Positions 44,246 through 52,943 of a DNA stretch of 62,261 nucleotides are shown piece by piece. The translations under genes were made by a program, and so were the position numbers. Under the pieces are notes generated by a model that did not search any database, had not been told where the DNA came from, and saw only the letters and a program-made list of their open reading frames with translations. Every line of letters begins with the position of its first letter. The stretch's first letter is position 1. This DNA is from a virus, in the IMG/VR virus record IMGVR_UViG_3300018416_002791, positions 1-62,261 of that record. The stretch is one strand, 5' to 3'.

Positions 44246-44268
44246 GCACAATAAATATATTGTATAAT
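44241..44268 (+). promoter_or_regulatory. Sigma70 early promoter with palindrome
   Basis: TTGACG, 16 nt, TATAAT, with the same 29-nt core as the promoter at 40365 (dyad 44248-44263). Confidence 0.8.
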
Positions 44269-44302
44269 GTAACAAACACTGCACTACACAAATAGGTTAA
44301 CA

Positions 44303-45022
44303 ATGACAGAAAAAATAAGTATTCTACTCCCTACTAGAAAGCGGACCAAACTAGCTAAAACTAGTCTTGTCAGCTTAGTCTCAAAAGCTAACGACCCTAA
44401 AAGAATTGAACTTTGTATTGCATACGACGAAGACGATACAGAAAGTGACGAGTTCTTTAACTCCCAAGAATGGATTGACACCATTAATTCACTTGGTTGC
44501 TCAAGTCAAACACACAAAACACCTAGATACGGATATCTTGGATTGTTTCGTTATGTGAATTATCTAGCAGAGAACGCCACCGGGTCATGGGTTATGTTTT
44601 GGAATGATGACGCAGTTATGGAAACAGAAGGATGGGATATTAGTATTGATAACAATGCTGACTACTTCGGTTGCTTACGTATGCCATGCTCTACAATGAA
44701 TCATCCGTTTGCTTTATTTCCAATCATACCTAAACGATGGGTTGATTTATTCGGATGTGTTTCAGTAGTTAACCATAGCGACTGGTGGATATACAATGTA
44801 TGTAAGCCAGTTAACCGCATTAAAGACATCCCTGTTACTGTAGCACACAATAGAGCAGATGTTAATGGTGAGAACAATGACGAAACGTTTAATGAGAATA
44901 GTTATGCCCTAGATGGTAGAAACCCAACAAACCCAGATGATTACAGTCACCCACAACGTATTAAGGACCGTAAAGCATGGGAAACAAAATTAATGTTAGA
45001 AGGATATCCACATGTCGACTAA
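44303..45022 (+). CDS. Glycosyltransferase family 2-like protein, paralogue of 28174
   Basis: 239 residues: [36 protein letters not shown] (metal site) and [17 protein letters not shown], all aligned with the 28174 protein. The C-terminal extension of the paralogue is missing. It belongs to a cassette bracketed by the 70-bp repeats. Confidence 0.7.
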   Translation: MTEKISILLPTRKRTKLAKTSLVSLVSKANDPKRIELCIAYDEDDTESDEFFNSQEWIDTINSLGCSSQTHKTPRYGYLGLFRYVNYLAENATGSWVMFWNDDAVMETEGWDISIDNNADYFGCLRMPCSTMNHPFALFPIIPKRWVDLFGCVSVVNHSDWWIYNVCKPVNRIKDIPVTVAHNRADVNGENNDETFNENSYALDGRNPTNPDDYSHPQRIKDRKAWETKLMLEGYPHVD

Positions 45023-45788
45023 TGTAACAATAGATGAAGTAAAAGAGTATTGGAATAGGCGCCCATGTAATGTTCGACATAGTTCACACCCAGTAGGAAC
45101 AAAAGAGTATTTCGACCAAGTAGAAGAAAAACGATACACAATAGAACCACACAATAAAACATTTCCTGAATTTGAGAGATGGAAAGGCAAGAAAGTATTA
45201 GAGATAGGTTGTGGCATTGGCACTGATGCTACTAACTTTGCCAGAGCAGGCGCTATATACACAGGTATCGAATTAAGTTCGGAAACGTTAGCAGTAGCGA
45301 AACAGCGTTTTGAAGTGTTTGGATTAGAAGGTACGTTTATTGAAGGTAACGCAGAGGAACTAGACAAGTTACTAGGCGATGAGAAGTTTGACTTAATATA
45401 CAGTTTCGGTGTTATTCACCATTCACCTAACCCTAGAGCAATAGCAGAACACTTACCTAACCACCTAAACGATAATGGTGAACTTAAAGTTTTACTCTAT
45501 GCTAAGAACAGTTGGAAGAATTATTTAATAGAAGCGGGACTAGCCCAACCGGAAGCACAAGATGACTGCCCACAAGCAGTTACATATACTAATAAAGAGG
45601 CAAGGAACTTATTTGATGAGTTTGATTTAAACATTACACAGGATTTTATATTCCCTTGGCAAATAGAGCCATACAAGAACAAGATTTACATTAAGGAACC
45701 TTGGTTTGAAGCAATGCCAGCTCATATGTTTCGTACTCTAGAAAAAAGATTGGGTTGGCATTTGTTAATAGAAGGGAAATTAAAATAA
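45012..45788 (+). CDS. Class I SAM methyltransferase
   Basis: 258 residues overlapping the glycosyltransferase. [19 protein letters not shown] (motif I), [13 protein letters not shown] (motif II acid) and [16 protein letters not shown] (motif IV) are clear. Probably methylates a sugar in the same cassette. Confidence 0.8.
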   Translation: MSTNVTIDEVKEYWNRRPCNVRHSSHPVGTKEYFDQVEEKRYTIEPHNKTFPEFERWKGKKVLEIGCGIGTDATNFARAGAIYTGIELSSETLAVAKQRFEVFGLEGTFIEGNAEELDKLLGDEKFDLIYSFGVIHHSPNPRAIAEHLPNHLNDNGELKVLLYAKNSWKNYLIEAGLAQPEAQDDCPQAVTYTNKEARNLFDEFDLNITQDFIFPWQIEPYKNKIYIKEPWFEAMPAHMFRTLEKRLGWHLLIEGKLK

Positions 45789-45791
45789 AAA

Positions 45792-45861
45792 CTAAATTTA
45801 ATACTGAATTGACTGATATAGTCCAGTATTACACTCGAAACTTTATATGGTAACGGTTGAC
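45792..45861 (+). repeat. 70-bp direct repeat, copy 2
   Basis: Remnant of the 3' end of the dehydratase gene, now non-coding, followed by a promoter of its own. Confidence 0.9.
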
Positions 45862-45884
45862 ATACACTAAAGCTATAGTATAAT
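45857..45884 (+). promoter_or_regulatory. Sigma70 early promoter
   Basis: TTGACA, 16 nt, TATAAT; the -35 comes from the end of the 70-bp repeat. Confidence 0.8.
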
Positions 45885-45909
45885 AGTGCAACACAACAGA
45901 GGAATCAAT

Positions 45910-46551
45910 ATGGGAACGTATTACAAAAATGTACCAGATCACTTAGACGGAATAGACAACGGTGATTTTTTAGAAATTGGAGTAGATAGAGGCGAGGGCA
46001 GTACACGCTTTTTCGCAGACATCGCAAAAGAAAGAGGCGTAAAATTCGTTGGGGTAGATGCAAGTCCCGAACAAATAGAATTTGCAGGAGACAGGTGTAA
46101 ACATGAAGATGGCTCTATGCTCGAGCACGTAGAGTTAGTTAGTGCAAAAGGCGAAGACTATTTAAGTCAACTACGTGATTCGGGTAGTGACAGAAAATTT
46201 AGCATGGTTTATCTTGACAATTTCGATTGGGACTATTGGTTAGATGTTCCACCTGAACCCTTTGTTGCAGGAGCCAAACAATACTACCGAGACACTATGG
46301 GTATAGAAATGACTAATCTTAATAGCCAGCTAACCCACATGATACAAGCTGTTCGACTACTTCCATTTCTTACACCGAACTGCTTAGTTGTATGTGACGA
46401 CACTTGGTTTGAGCCTAAGGAAGGAATATTTATTGGAAAATGTTCAGCAGTCTTACCGTATCTTATTGTGAACGGATTTAAACTTGTTCATAATGGCGGC
46501 TATAGAAATCGATCCGGAGGCTGTGGAGCCATTATGGTCCGTAGTAACTAG
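45910..46551 (+). CDS. SAM-dependent methyltransferase-like protein
   Basis: 213 residues from the ATG at 45910 (GAGGAATCAAT). FLEIGVDRGEGSTRFFADIA, FVGVDASPEQIEFA and LVVCDDTWFEP fit the Methyltransf_24-type domain found with glycan genes. Trp/Tyr-rich middle part. Substrate unknown. Confidence 0.65.
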   Translation: MGTYYKNVPDHLDGIDNGDFLEIGVDRGEGSTRFFADIAKERGVKFVGVDASPEQIEFAGDRCKHEDGSMLEHVELVSAKGEDYLSQLRDSGSDRKFSMVYLDNFDWDYWLDVPPEPFVAGAKQYYRDTMGIEMTNLNSQLTHMIQAVRLLPFLTPNCLVVCDDTWFEPKEGIFIGKCSAVLPYLIVNGFKLVHNGGYRNRSGGCGAIMVRSN

Positions 46552-46569
46552 TCCATCTGTACGTAATAA

Positions 46570-46669
46570 TTTGTTGGGCAGTTTTGTATCTCTTTAATCT
46601 ATATAGCGTATTCTAAGAGGGACGCAAACTTATTTACAATAACTGTTAGACCTTTATCTGTCCAACAAA
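46570..46669 (+). ncRNA. Structured intergenic RNA candidate
   Basis: TTTGTTGGGCAG (46570-46581) pairs with CTGTCCAACAAA (46658-46669) with one G-U, enclosing a second stem CTCTT/AAGAG. The 223-nt gap has no ORF. It could be a small RNA or the leader of the gene at 46775. Confidence 0.4.
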
Positions 46670-46706
46670 TATATTTAATAGAAGTAGCACAATAACAACT
46701 GAAAAC

Positions 46707-46740
46707 AGGCACTTTTTAACTCAAACTGTTAAAAATGCCT
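46707..46740 (+). promoter_or_regulatory. Hairpin upstream of the LSm-like gene
   Basis: AGGCA...TTTAAC and GTTAAA...TGCCT form an interrupted stem, 35 nt before the ATG at 46775. Confidence 0.4.
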
Positions 46741-46774
46741 AATTAACAATAGTTTTAAAGAGGAAAAACACACA

Positions 46775-47077
46775 ATGTTAATAGATAAACCACTAAGTAA
46801 AGGCGATATATGTACCATAAAACTTTCTTCAGGAGAGGAAGTAGTCGCAACATTCGAAGATGAAAACGATACTACTATTGTCGTTAGCAAAGCAACATGC
46901 CTAGCGCAAATGACAGGTCCGGACGGAAAACCCGTAGCGGGATTCGCACCGTGGCTACTTACTGCAAACCCCAATAAGGTCAGCATAAATAAAAGCACCA
47001 CTACAGCAATTGCCCCAGCTACAGATGAAGCCGCAAAAGGCTACACCGACTCTACGTCAACTATAGCAAGAGTATAA
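46775..47077 (+). CDS. LSm/Hfq-like small protein
   Basis: 100 residues. ISKGDICTIKLSSGEEVVATFE-like pattern (LSKGDICTIKLSSGEEVVAT) has the Sm-fold strand pair with a Gly-Glu turn; a similar protein is at 21919. The tail is Thr/Ser-rich. Shine-Dalgarno AGAGGA. RNA binding is inference. Confidence 0.5.
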   Translation: MLIDKPLSKGDICTIKLSSGEEVVATFEDENDTTIVVSKATCLAQMTGPDGKPVAGFAPWLLTANPNKVSINKSTTTAIAPATDEAAKGYTDSTSTIARV

Positions 47078-47113
47078 ACACGACACTTTATTCTAAACCA
47101 ATAGGAGAAAAGT

Positions 47114-47653
47114 ATGAAGTTTTTAGATTTGCTAAATCAAGTATTATTAGCCACTAACTTAATATCAGGAACAGTTCCTGTAATAGAAGTAGAGCAGTAT
47201 CACGACCCACTAGTTTGTTTAGCGGCTAATATATATTTTGAGGCAGGTAACCAATCTAAGAAAGGCAAGGATGCGGTTGCTCATGCTACGTTAAATAGAG
47301 TTGAACACGAGAAGTATCCGGACAATATTTGTGACGTAGTATATGATGCGCGGTACACAACTAGCTGGAAGGGCAACAAAGTTCCAAGACGAAACGAATG
47401 TCAATACAGTTGGTTTTGTGATGGAAAAAGCGACAGGATACAACTCCTGTACGCGAACGGAAAACCAATAGGCCCTAACCAACGAACTTGGAAGGCAAGC
47501 GTTATTGCAGCCGCCCAAGCAATAACCGGAATTACACAAGACCCCACAAACGGGGCAACACACTATTGGAATCCAAGATTAGCATCACCAAATTGGGGAT
47601 ATCCTGTAACAGCAACTATAGGCAATCACACATTTGCCACGAGGAATGATTAA
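47114..47653 (+). CDS. Cell wall hydrolase, SleB type
   Basis: 179 residues. CLAANIYFEAGNQSKKGKDA (catalytic Glu of Hydrolase_2/SleB), VAHATLNRV and CQYSWFCDGK are diagnostic. A hydrophobic N-terminus (FLDLLNQVLLATNLISG) may be a signal or membrane anchor. It likely acts as endolysin or wall-degrading enzyme (lytic transglycosylase/amidase type). Confidence 0.85.
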   Translation: MKFLDLLNQVLLATNLISGTVPVIEVEQYHDPLVCLAANIYFEAGNQSKKGKDAVAHATLNRVEHEKYPDNICDVVYDARYTTSWKGNKVPRRNECQYSWFCDGKSDRIQLLYANGKPIGPNQRTWKASVIAAAQAITGITQDPTNGATHYWNPRLASPNWGYPVTATIGNHTFATRND

Positions 47654-48108
47654 TGTACGAATATAAATGTAACATAGTAAAAGTAGTAGATGGAGACACA
47701 GTAGATGTTGACATTGATTTAGGGTTTGATGTTTGGTTGAGAAACGAGAGGGTGCGTTTTGCAGGAATTGACGCACCAGAATCTAGAACATCCGACCCAG
47801 TTGAGAAAGTATTTGGTCTCGCGGCAAAAGCAGAAGTAGAAAGATTGCTAGAGAACGCTGAGAAAATTACATTATTGTCAAAAGACTTTAAAGGTAAGTT
47901 TGGACGTATCCTCGGAGACTTCAAATTAGAAAAAGGCGAAGTAAGCAATGAAGATACATTATGCGGACAGCTACTGATTGAAGGCCATGCTGTCTTATAT
48001 ACTGGACAAAGTAAAGACGAAATCGAAGCCCATCATTTACGTAACAGGCGCATACTGATTGAAACCGGCCAAGTCGACCTTACCCTAGAAGAAGCAGGAA
48101 TTGCTTGA
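47653..48108 (+). CDS. Thermonuclease (staphylococcal nuclease homologue)
   Basis: 151 residues. VDGDTVDVDID, VRFAGIDAPESR (catalytic Arg and Glu) and KFGRILGDF (second Arg) are the SNase active site. No signal peptide, so it acts in the infected cell, perhaps on host nucleic acid. Start overlaps the previous stop. Confidence 0.88.
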   Translation: MYEYKCNIVKVVDGDTVDVDIDLGFDVWLRNERVRFAGIDAPESRTSDPVEKVFGLAAKAEVERLLENAEKITLLSKDFKGKFGRILGDFKLEKGEVSNEDTLCGQLLIEGHAVLYTGQSKDEIEAHHLRNRRILIETGQVDLTLEEAGIA

Positions 48109-48132
48109 CACAAACCTAAATAGTGCTATAAT
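48105..48132 (+). promoter_or_regulatory. Sigma70 early promoter
   Basis: TTGACA, 16 nt, TATAAT, overlapping the end of the thermonuclease gene. Confidence 0.8.
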
Positions 48133-48156
48133 ACACAAAACACATAGGAGTTTATT

Positions 48157-48417
48157 TTGACAGACACTAACGAAACAGTAGAAACAGTAGAACTTGCCCC
48201 GGAAGAAGTAGTAGAGCTTACCCCGGAAGAACAAGAACTTGAGGGAAAGAAAGAAGCGGCACGTAAAAAGCGCCGTGAAGCAATGGCTGAAAAGGCCGAA
48301 ATGCTTAAGCAAAAAGAATTAGCAATAATGGCGAAAGCTGAAGAAAAGCGTATTCGTAAGCGTGTAAAGCGACTACAGTGGAAACAGAAAATGGATGAGG
48401 CTACAGCTAATGGGTAA
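48157..48417 (+). CDS. Small charged coiled-coil protein
   Basis: 86 residues from TTG, chosen because AGGAG stands 6 nt upstream and no ATG is available. The first third is acidic (Glu-rich), the rest strongly basic (KKEAARKKRREAMAEKAEM). One long helix is likely. Function unknown. Confidence 0.6.
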   Translation: MTDTNETVETVELAPEEVVELTPEEQELEGKKEAARKKRREAMAEKAEMLKQKELAIMAKAEEKRIRKRVKRLQWKQKMDEATANG

Positions 48418-48904
48418 ATTTTATAGTACCAAAACATACGGCAATGATAGGGGCTTATCCTGTTGTTTTAGACAATGGCGCAGTACTCACAGTCATTGTA
48501 GCTTATTACATGGTTACAGTATCGGGGTTAAAGTAATCTTTGAATGTGAAACATTAGATGAGCGAAACTGGGTTATGGACTTCGGTGGCCTTAAGCAGTT
48601 TAAGAATTGGTTAGAACACATGTTTGACCACACAGTAATAATTGCTAAAGACGATCCTCACTTTGACTTATTTGACAAGATGGCAGATGTCGGTGAGATT
48701 AAGACTGGCGCAAACTCGGCTATTATGGATATCCGAGTTGTTGATGCAGTTGGATGTGAGCAATTTGCTAAACTAGCGTACGATACCTTAGCTGACATAC
48801 TAGCAATTGATCTAGAACAAGGTGACCTCTTAAATCCGACTGTACGTGTAAAAAGCGTAGAGGTATTTGAGCACGACGCAAACTCCGCAATATACGAAGG
48901 ATAA
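48410..48904 (+). CDS. queD: 6-carboxytetrahydropterin synthase (QueD/PTPS family)
   Basis: 164 residues from the ATG at 48410 overlapping the previous gene. The zinc site STHSHCSLLHGYS (H-x-H) with the preceding His/Cys region, and the FKNWLEHMFDHTVI segment (D-H) are typical. In hosts, QueD makes the precursor of preQ0 for queuosine. Phages use the pathway for tRNA or for 7-deazaguanine DNA bases; other pathway genes are not clearly seen in this window. Confidence 0.8.
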   Translation: MGKFYSTKTYGNDRGLSCCFRQWRSTHSHCSLLHGYSIGVKVIFECETLDERNWVMDFGGLKQFKNWLEHMFDHTVIIAKDDPHFDLFDKMADVGEIKTGANSAIMDIRVVDAVGCEQFAKLAYDTLADILAIDLEQGDLLNPTVRVKSVEVFEHDANSAIYEG

Positions 48905-48906
48905 TA

Positions 48907-49137
48907 ATGACAGGAATTATTACAATGAATGATGAATTTTGGAGTTGGTATAATCAATTGCCGGAGCCTAAAAGGTTCTACGTGTTTCTTGGTATTGTAG
49001 TGCCAGCATGGTGCATACCGCCAATTTTTCTAGGACACCCAACAGCAGGATTTACTTCTCTGCTTATACTTTGTGTTATAATTTCGTGTAAGATTTCGGC
49101 ACAATCACCAGGGAGAATAAAAGATGACACGCATTAA
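48907..49137 (+). CDS. Small membrane protein
   Basis: 76 residues with two hydrophobic segments (about 25-45 and 47-63). Could be a small envelope or lysis-related protein. It overlaps the denV start. Confidence 0.5.
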   Translation: MTGIITMNDEFWSWYNQLPEPKRFYVFLGIVVPAWCIPPIFLGHPTAGFTSLLILCVIISCKISAQSPGRIKDDTH

Positions 49138-49537
49138 TATTATTCCGCCCGACGAACTTATGGACCAGCATCTTGTGGCAGAGTACCGTGAAATTACCAT
49201 GGTACCTGCCGCATTGAATCGCACCCTTAACAGTAAGTCCGGATTTAATCCTAAGAAAGTAGCAGACACGTACACCCTCAACACCGGGCATGTCTATTTC
49301 TTTTATGATAAAGGCAAGTATCTAGACAAGCGGTACAAGGAATTGATTAACGAAATGAAAGCCCGGGGTATGAATCCGGACCCGTCACGTAAGTTTCCTA
49401 AAGATGTATTCCCTGCAAATTTGTTCAACGATTGGTCACCGACATCGGACGAGCAAGACATTGCGAGAGAGCGCATTAATTTTCGCATTAGCCAAAAGCC
49501 AGATTGGTACAGAAAGACTGACGGATCTGTTAAATGA
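49124..49537 (+). CDS. denV: Pyrimidine-dimer DNA glycosylase (T4 endonuclease V type)
   Basis: 137 residues, same length as T4 DenV. Thr2, the N-terminal nucleophile, is present (MTRIN), and Glu23 in QHLVAEYRE is the catalytic acid. GHVYFFYDKGKYLDKRY and WYRK near the end match the family. It repairs UV damage, useful for a phage in surface water. Confidence 0.93.
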   Translation: MTRINIIPPDELMDQHLVAEYREITMVPAALNRTLNSKSGFNPKKVADTYTLNTGHVYFFYDKGKYLDKRYKELINEMKARGMNPDPSRKFPKDVFPANLFNDWSPTSDEQDIARERINFRISQKPDWYRKTDGSVK

Positions 49538-50133
49538 AAACTGGCACATTTAATAACGCTGATTACTACGAATTTAGATACGATGTTAATCTTATTCCTG
49601 AGTTATTAGAAAATATCAACAAGTATAAGATTGTTAAAAATGAAGACAACAAACGATATTTAACAAATGAACGATTTTATACGGACCACTTAATAATATA
49701 TCTTAATTCGTGTCTAGCACAAATTGCCAAGGAGCATTTTAGCGAGGCAGTCTCCTTGGAAGTATGCGATATTTGGGTTAATAAACTTGATCGATTCCAG
49801 AAGCAACCGGTGCACAGCCACGCTAACAGTATTGTGGCAGGCATACTGTATTTACGTGACGATAAAACTTTAACAAATTTCTATGTCAAGGATGCGTGGT
49901 GCCATGCGCACCCTGTACTACATATAGCCAAAGATCCTGATTTTGCTTATTCAAAGTTTTCGATAGTGCCCGAAAAAGGAAAAATTATTATGTTTCCTGG
50001 TAATATGCTACATGATGTATCTATGAACAAGACTGTTGGAACACGCACAACAATTGCGTTTAACGCATTTGTTTCAGGAAATATAAGCGAAACAACTGCT
50101 GGCTTAACTATTAAGACTAACACTATAGAATAA
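49534..50133 (+). CDS. 2OG-Fe(II) oxygenase family protein
   Basis: 199 residues. PVHSHANSIVAGILYLRDD, GKIIMFPGNMLHDVSMN and RTTIAFNAF parallel the 23910 protein (HIHPNSVISGIVYL and so on). Overlaps denV (ATGA). Confidence 0.75.
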   Translation: MKTGTFNNADYYEFRYDVNLIPELLENINKYKIVKNEDNKRYLTNERFYTDHLIIYLNSCLAQIAKEHFSEAVSLEVCDIWVNKLDRFQKQPVHSHANSIVAGILYLRDDKTLTNFYVKDAWCHAHPVLHIAKDPDFAYSKFSIVPEKGKIIMFPGNMLHDVSMNKTVGTRTTIAFNAFVSGNISETTAGLTIKTNTIE

Positions 50134-50171
50134 CAGGAGCCGCAACGTTTTTGTTAGAACATGTAAAATAA

Positions 50172-50179
50172 GATAAATA
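50172..50179 (+). promoter_or_regulatory. Late promoter GATAAATA, 5 nt before ATG
   Basis: Predicts a leaderless late mRNA for the membrane protein at 50185; no Shine-Dalgarno. Confidence 0.65.
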
Positions 50180-50184
50180 TTACT

Positions 50185-51054
50185 ATGATATTTGGATTAC
50201 TTACATTGTTTACCGCATTAGCTATAGCAGGTGTTGCGGCATGGTTTAGCATAGCCGGACTGATGGCTATCTTTAGTGCTTCGGCATTATCTATTGCTAT
50301 TATGGCAGGCACATTAGAAGTCGGCAAACTAGTAACAGCTAGCTGGCTTTATCGTAACTGGTCTCAGACTAAATTCCTCCTAAAAAGTTATTTAACTATT
50401 GCTGTCTTTGTCCTTATGTTTATTACAAGCATGGGTATCTTCGGCTACCTTAGTAAAGCCCACATCGAACAAACTGCTAGCGCAGGCGACAACACCTTAC
50501 AAATAGAACTTATAGATAACAGAATAGCAAGGCAACAACGCGCTATAGATGATAGCGACGAAGTTATCAGCCAGTTAGACCAAGCCGTACAAACACTTAT
50601 AGAATATGACAGGATAAGAGGCGATGAAGGCTCTATAGCTGTACGTCAAGGACAAGCCGAAGAACGAGCAAGCCTAAACGCTATCATAAACGAAGCGGCT
50701 GACAACATATCAGACTTACAACAAGAAAAAGCAATCCTAGCCTCAGAACAATTAAGCATTGAAGCTGAAGTAGGTCCGCTGAGGTACATAGCAGAATTAA
50801 TATACGGCGAAGAAGAGGCAAAGAATCACTTCGACCAAGCGGTACGCTGGATTATTATAATCTTAGTTACAGTATTTGACCCGTTAGCTGTGGCATTGTT
50901 AATTGCGGCTAACCAGACACTAAGCAGACACGGAATACACATAGAGGCACCTGACCCCACCGATCCTAATAAAGGATTGCCTGAAGTGACTAATATCCCA
51001 CCTATGCCACCCGTTAAGCCAGCAAAAGAAGCCGCACCTAAAAAAAAAGAATAA
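50185..51054 (+). CDS. Membrane protein with coiled coil, likely frameshifted
   Basis: 289 residues in the zero frame. Three hydrophobic segments at the N-terminus, a long periplasm- or cytoplasm-facing coiled coil (about 105-200) and another membrane segment near 225-245. It ends PKKKE at a stop right after nine A residues (51040-51048). In the -1 frame the reading continues for 70 codons to 51260, overlapping the clpX start by ATGA. A -1 slip would give a protein of about 358 residues. Confidence 0.7.
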   Translation: MIFGLLTLFTALAIAGVAAWFSIAGLMAIFSASALSIAIMAGTLEVGKLVTASWLYRNWSQTKFLLKSYLTIAVFVLMFITSMGIFGYLSKAHIEQTASAGDNTLQIELIDNRIARQQRAIDDSDEVISQLDQAVQTLIEYDRIRGDEGSIAVRQGQAEERASLNAIINEAADNISDLQQEKAILASEQLSIEAEVGPLRYIAELIYGEEEAKNHFDQAVRWIIIILVTVFDPLAVALLIAANQTLSRHGIHIEAPDPTDPNKGLPEVTNIPPMPPVKPAKEAAPKKKE

Positions 51055-51260
51055 GTAATAAGAAAGAAGTAGAAGAAGTAAAAGAAGAAGTAAAAGAAGA
51101 AGTAAAAGAAGAAGTAAAAGAAGAAGTAAAAGAAGAAGTAAAAGAAGAAGTAAAAGAAGTTAGTGAGGCAAGGAAGAAATTAGGATTTTGGGCAGACCCT
51201 TTACCAGTTAAAGACAACCATCCGCATGATCCAACAACGAAATATATAGGTAAAAAATGA
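51048..51260 (+). CDS. -1 frame extension (VKEE repeats)
   Basis: 70 codons open in the -1 frame, with no ATG, GTG or TTG of their own. Seven copies of a 12-bp repeat (GTAAAAGAAGAA) encode VKEE, then ARKKLGFWADPLPVK and a tail ending IGKK. The natural-looking end and the ATGA overlap with clpX say it is translated, by slippage on the A-run or because the assembled run lacks a base. Confidence 0.55.
   Translation, partial: RISNKKEVEEVKEEVKEEVKEEVKEEVKEEVKEEVKEVSEARKKLGFWADPLPVKDNHPHDPTTKYIGKK
51078..51158 (+). repeat. 12-bp tandem repeat GTAAAAGAAGAA
   Basis: About seven near-perfect copies encoding VKEE; lies in the -1 frame extension. Confidence 0.85.
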
Positions 51261-52537
51261 CAACAGATAAATCACTAAATTGTAGTTTTTGTGGTAAAAG
51301 TAGAGATGATGTCGAGAAGTTAATTGCAGGGCCTGGTGTATATATTTGTGATGAGTGTATAAGAACTGGTTTTGATATTATAGACAACGACCAAGATGAA
51401 GATCTAGATTCCGACGACATGATCGGTTTGCCAACACCCCGTGAGATACATGATTTCCTAAACGAGTATATATCGGGACAAGAAGAAACAAAAGAAATTA
51501 TAAGCACTTGCGCATATAACCACTATAAAAGAATCAATCACAAAAGCAAAACAGTTGATATAGATAAAAGTAATATCTTATTACTTGGCCCAACTGGAAC
51601 TGGTAAAACTTTATTCGCTAAGACATTAGCAAAGAAAATGAATGTTCCCTTCGCAATAGCAGACGCTACTACATTAACTGAAGCAGGTTATGTAGGCGAC
51701 GATGTTGACAGCGTATTAGAAAGACTACTAAGTGTAGCAGAATACGATGTAGAAGAAGCACAGCGTGGTGTAATTTATATAGATGAAATAGATAAGAAAA
51801 CTAGAAAATCTGAGAGCAACTCAACTAGAGATGTTAGTGGCGAAGGTGTACAGCAGGCATTGTTAAGATTGATAGAAGGTACAGTAACAAAAGTTAAATT
51901 GTCCATCGGTAGTAAAAAGTTTAACGATGAGTACGTAGAGTTTGATACAACTAACGTCTTGTTTATAGTAGGTGGAGCATTTGTTGGCATTGAAGATTTC
52001 GTAAAACAACGCAAACAAAAGAGCTCCTCAATCGGCTTTAATACTACTATTGTAGGCGAAGATGAAAAAGTAGAATTATTAAAAGAACTAGTAGCAGACG
52101 ATATTGTTAAATTCGGTCTTATCCCAGAGTTAGTAGGCAGGCTTCCTGTTATTACTACACTAAGCGAATTAAGTGAAGAACAGATGCTACATATTTTAAC
52201 TAACGTAAAGAATAATGTAATTGAACAAGTAAAAGAATTGATGTCCTATGATAAAATTGAACTAGAATTTACCGAAGGATATTATAAGGAAGTAGCCAAA
52301 ATGGCTACAGCATTAAAATTGGGAGCCAGGGCGCTTAAAAGCATTGTAGAGAATTCGTTATACTATACAATGTATAACGCTCCCGAGCTCCACAAAAAAG
52401 GAGTTGTCAAGGTAAGATTTGATAATTATCCTAGTAAAGAGAAGAAACCTGTTGCTATCTACGAAGATGGTAAAGAGAAAACACTACACAACTATAAATT
52501 TTTTAGAGGAATGCATGAAAAACAACTGGCAAAATAA
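51257..52537 (+). CDS. clpX: ClpX-type AAA+ unfoldase
   Basis: 426 residues, normal ClpX length. N-terminal zinc domain (CSFCGK and CDECI), Walker A GPTGTGKT, pore loop EAGYVGDDV, Walker B VIYIDEIDK, and SSIGFNT where host ClpX has the IGF loop that docks ClpP. No clpP is seen here, so it may drive the host ClpP. The RKH loop is not evident, so substrate choice may differ. Confidence 0.93.
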   Translation: MTTDKSLNCSFCGKSRDDVEKLIAGPGVYICDECIRTGFDIIDNDQDEDLDSDDMIGLPTPREIHDFLNEYISGQEETKEIISTCAYNHYKRINHKSKTVDIDKSNILLLGPTGTGKTLFAKTLAKKMNVPFAIADATTLTEAGYVGDDVDSVLERLLSVAEYDVEEAQRGVIYIDEIDKKTRKSESNSTRDVSGEGVQQALLRLIEGTVTKVKLSIGSKKFNDEYVEFDTTNVLFIVGGAFVGIEDFVKQRKQKSSSIGFNTTIVGEDEKVELLKELVADDIVKFGLIPELVGRLPVITTLSELSEEQMLHILTNVKNNVIEQVKELMSYDKIELEFTEGYYKEVAKMATALKLGARALKSIVENSLYYTMYNAPELHKKGVVKVRFDNYPSKEKKPVAIYEDGKEKTLHNYKFFRGMHEKQLAK

Positions 52538-52943
52538 AGTCAAAAGCAGTTACAACACTAAGCCTAAGGAGTTCGTTAAGAACCCTGAAGAAAAAAGAAA
52601 GGTGCTTTCAGGCAAAAGCATTGATGTTTGGAGAGATGACGTAAATGGCGCGCTCAAAAAGCTAAAGAAAGTACTTGAAGCCGACAACCGACAAAAAGAC
52701 TTAGCACGAACTGAGTACTACGAAAAGCCTAGCGTAAAACGTAAGCGTAAAAAGGATGTGGCTAAGAGCAGATGGCAACGTGACATAAACACTATGCGTA
52801 GCGCAGGCACTTGGGTTGATACTGTTTCGAGCGGAACAAAATGTCTTAAAACTAGCAAGACACGCCGTAAGCATGTTGAGCTTGTTGACAAGATTAAGAA
52901 TCGAGCAAAGCCAAAAGCTAAGCCAAAATTCAAAAGAAAGTAG
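52515..52943 (+). CDS. bS21-like ribosomal protein with extensions
   Basis: 142 residues from the ATG at 52515, inside the clpX end. The middle part (VNGALKKLKKVL...ARTEYYEKPSVKRKRKKD) matches bacterial bS21, including the diagnostic YYEKPSVKRKRKK. It has N- and C-terminal basic extensions not found in host bS21. Phage bS21 homologues are known from large phages and may replace host S21 to favour phage mRNA. Confidence 0.8.
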   Translation: MKNNWQNKVKSSYNTKPKEFVKNPEEKRKVLSGKSIDVWRDDVNGALKKLKKVLEADNRQKDLARTEYYEKPSVKRKRKKDVAKSRWQRDINTMRSAGTWVDTVSSGTKCLKTSKTRRKHVELVDKIKNRAKPKAKPKFKRK

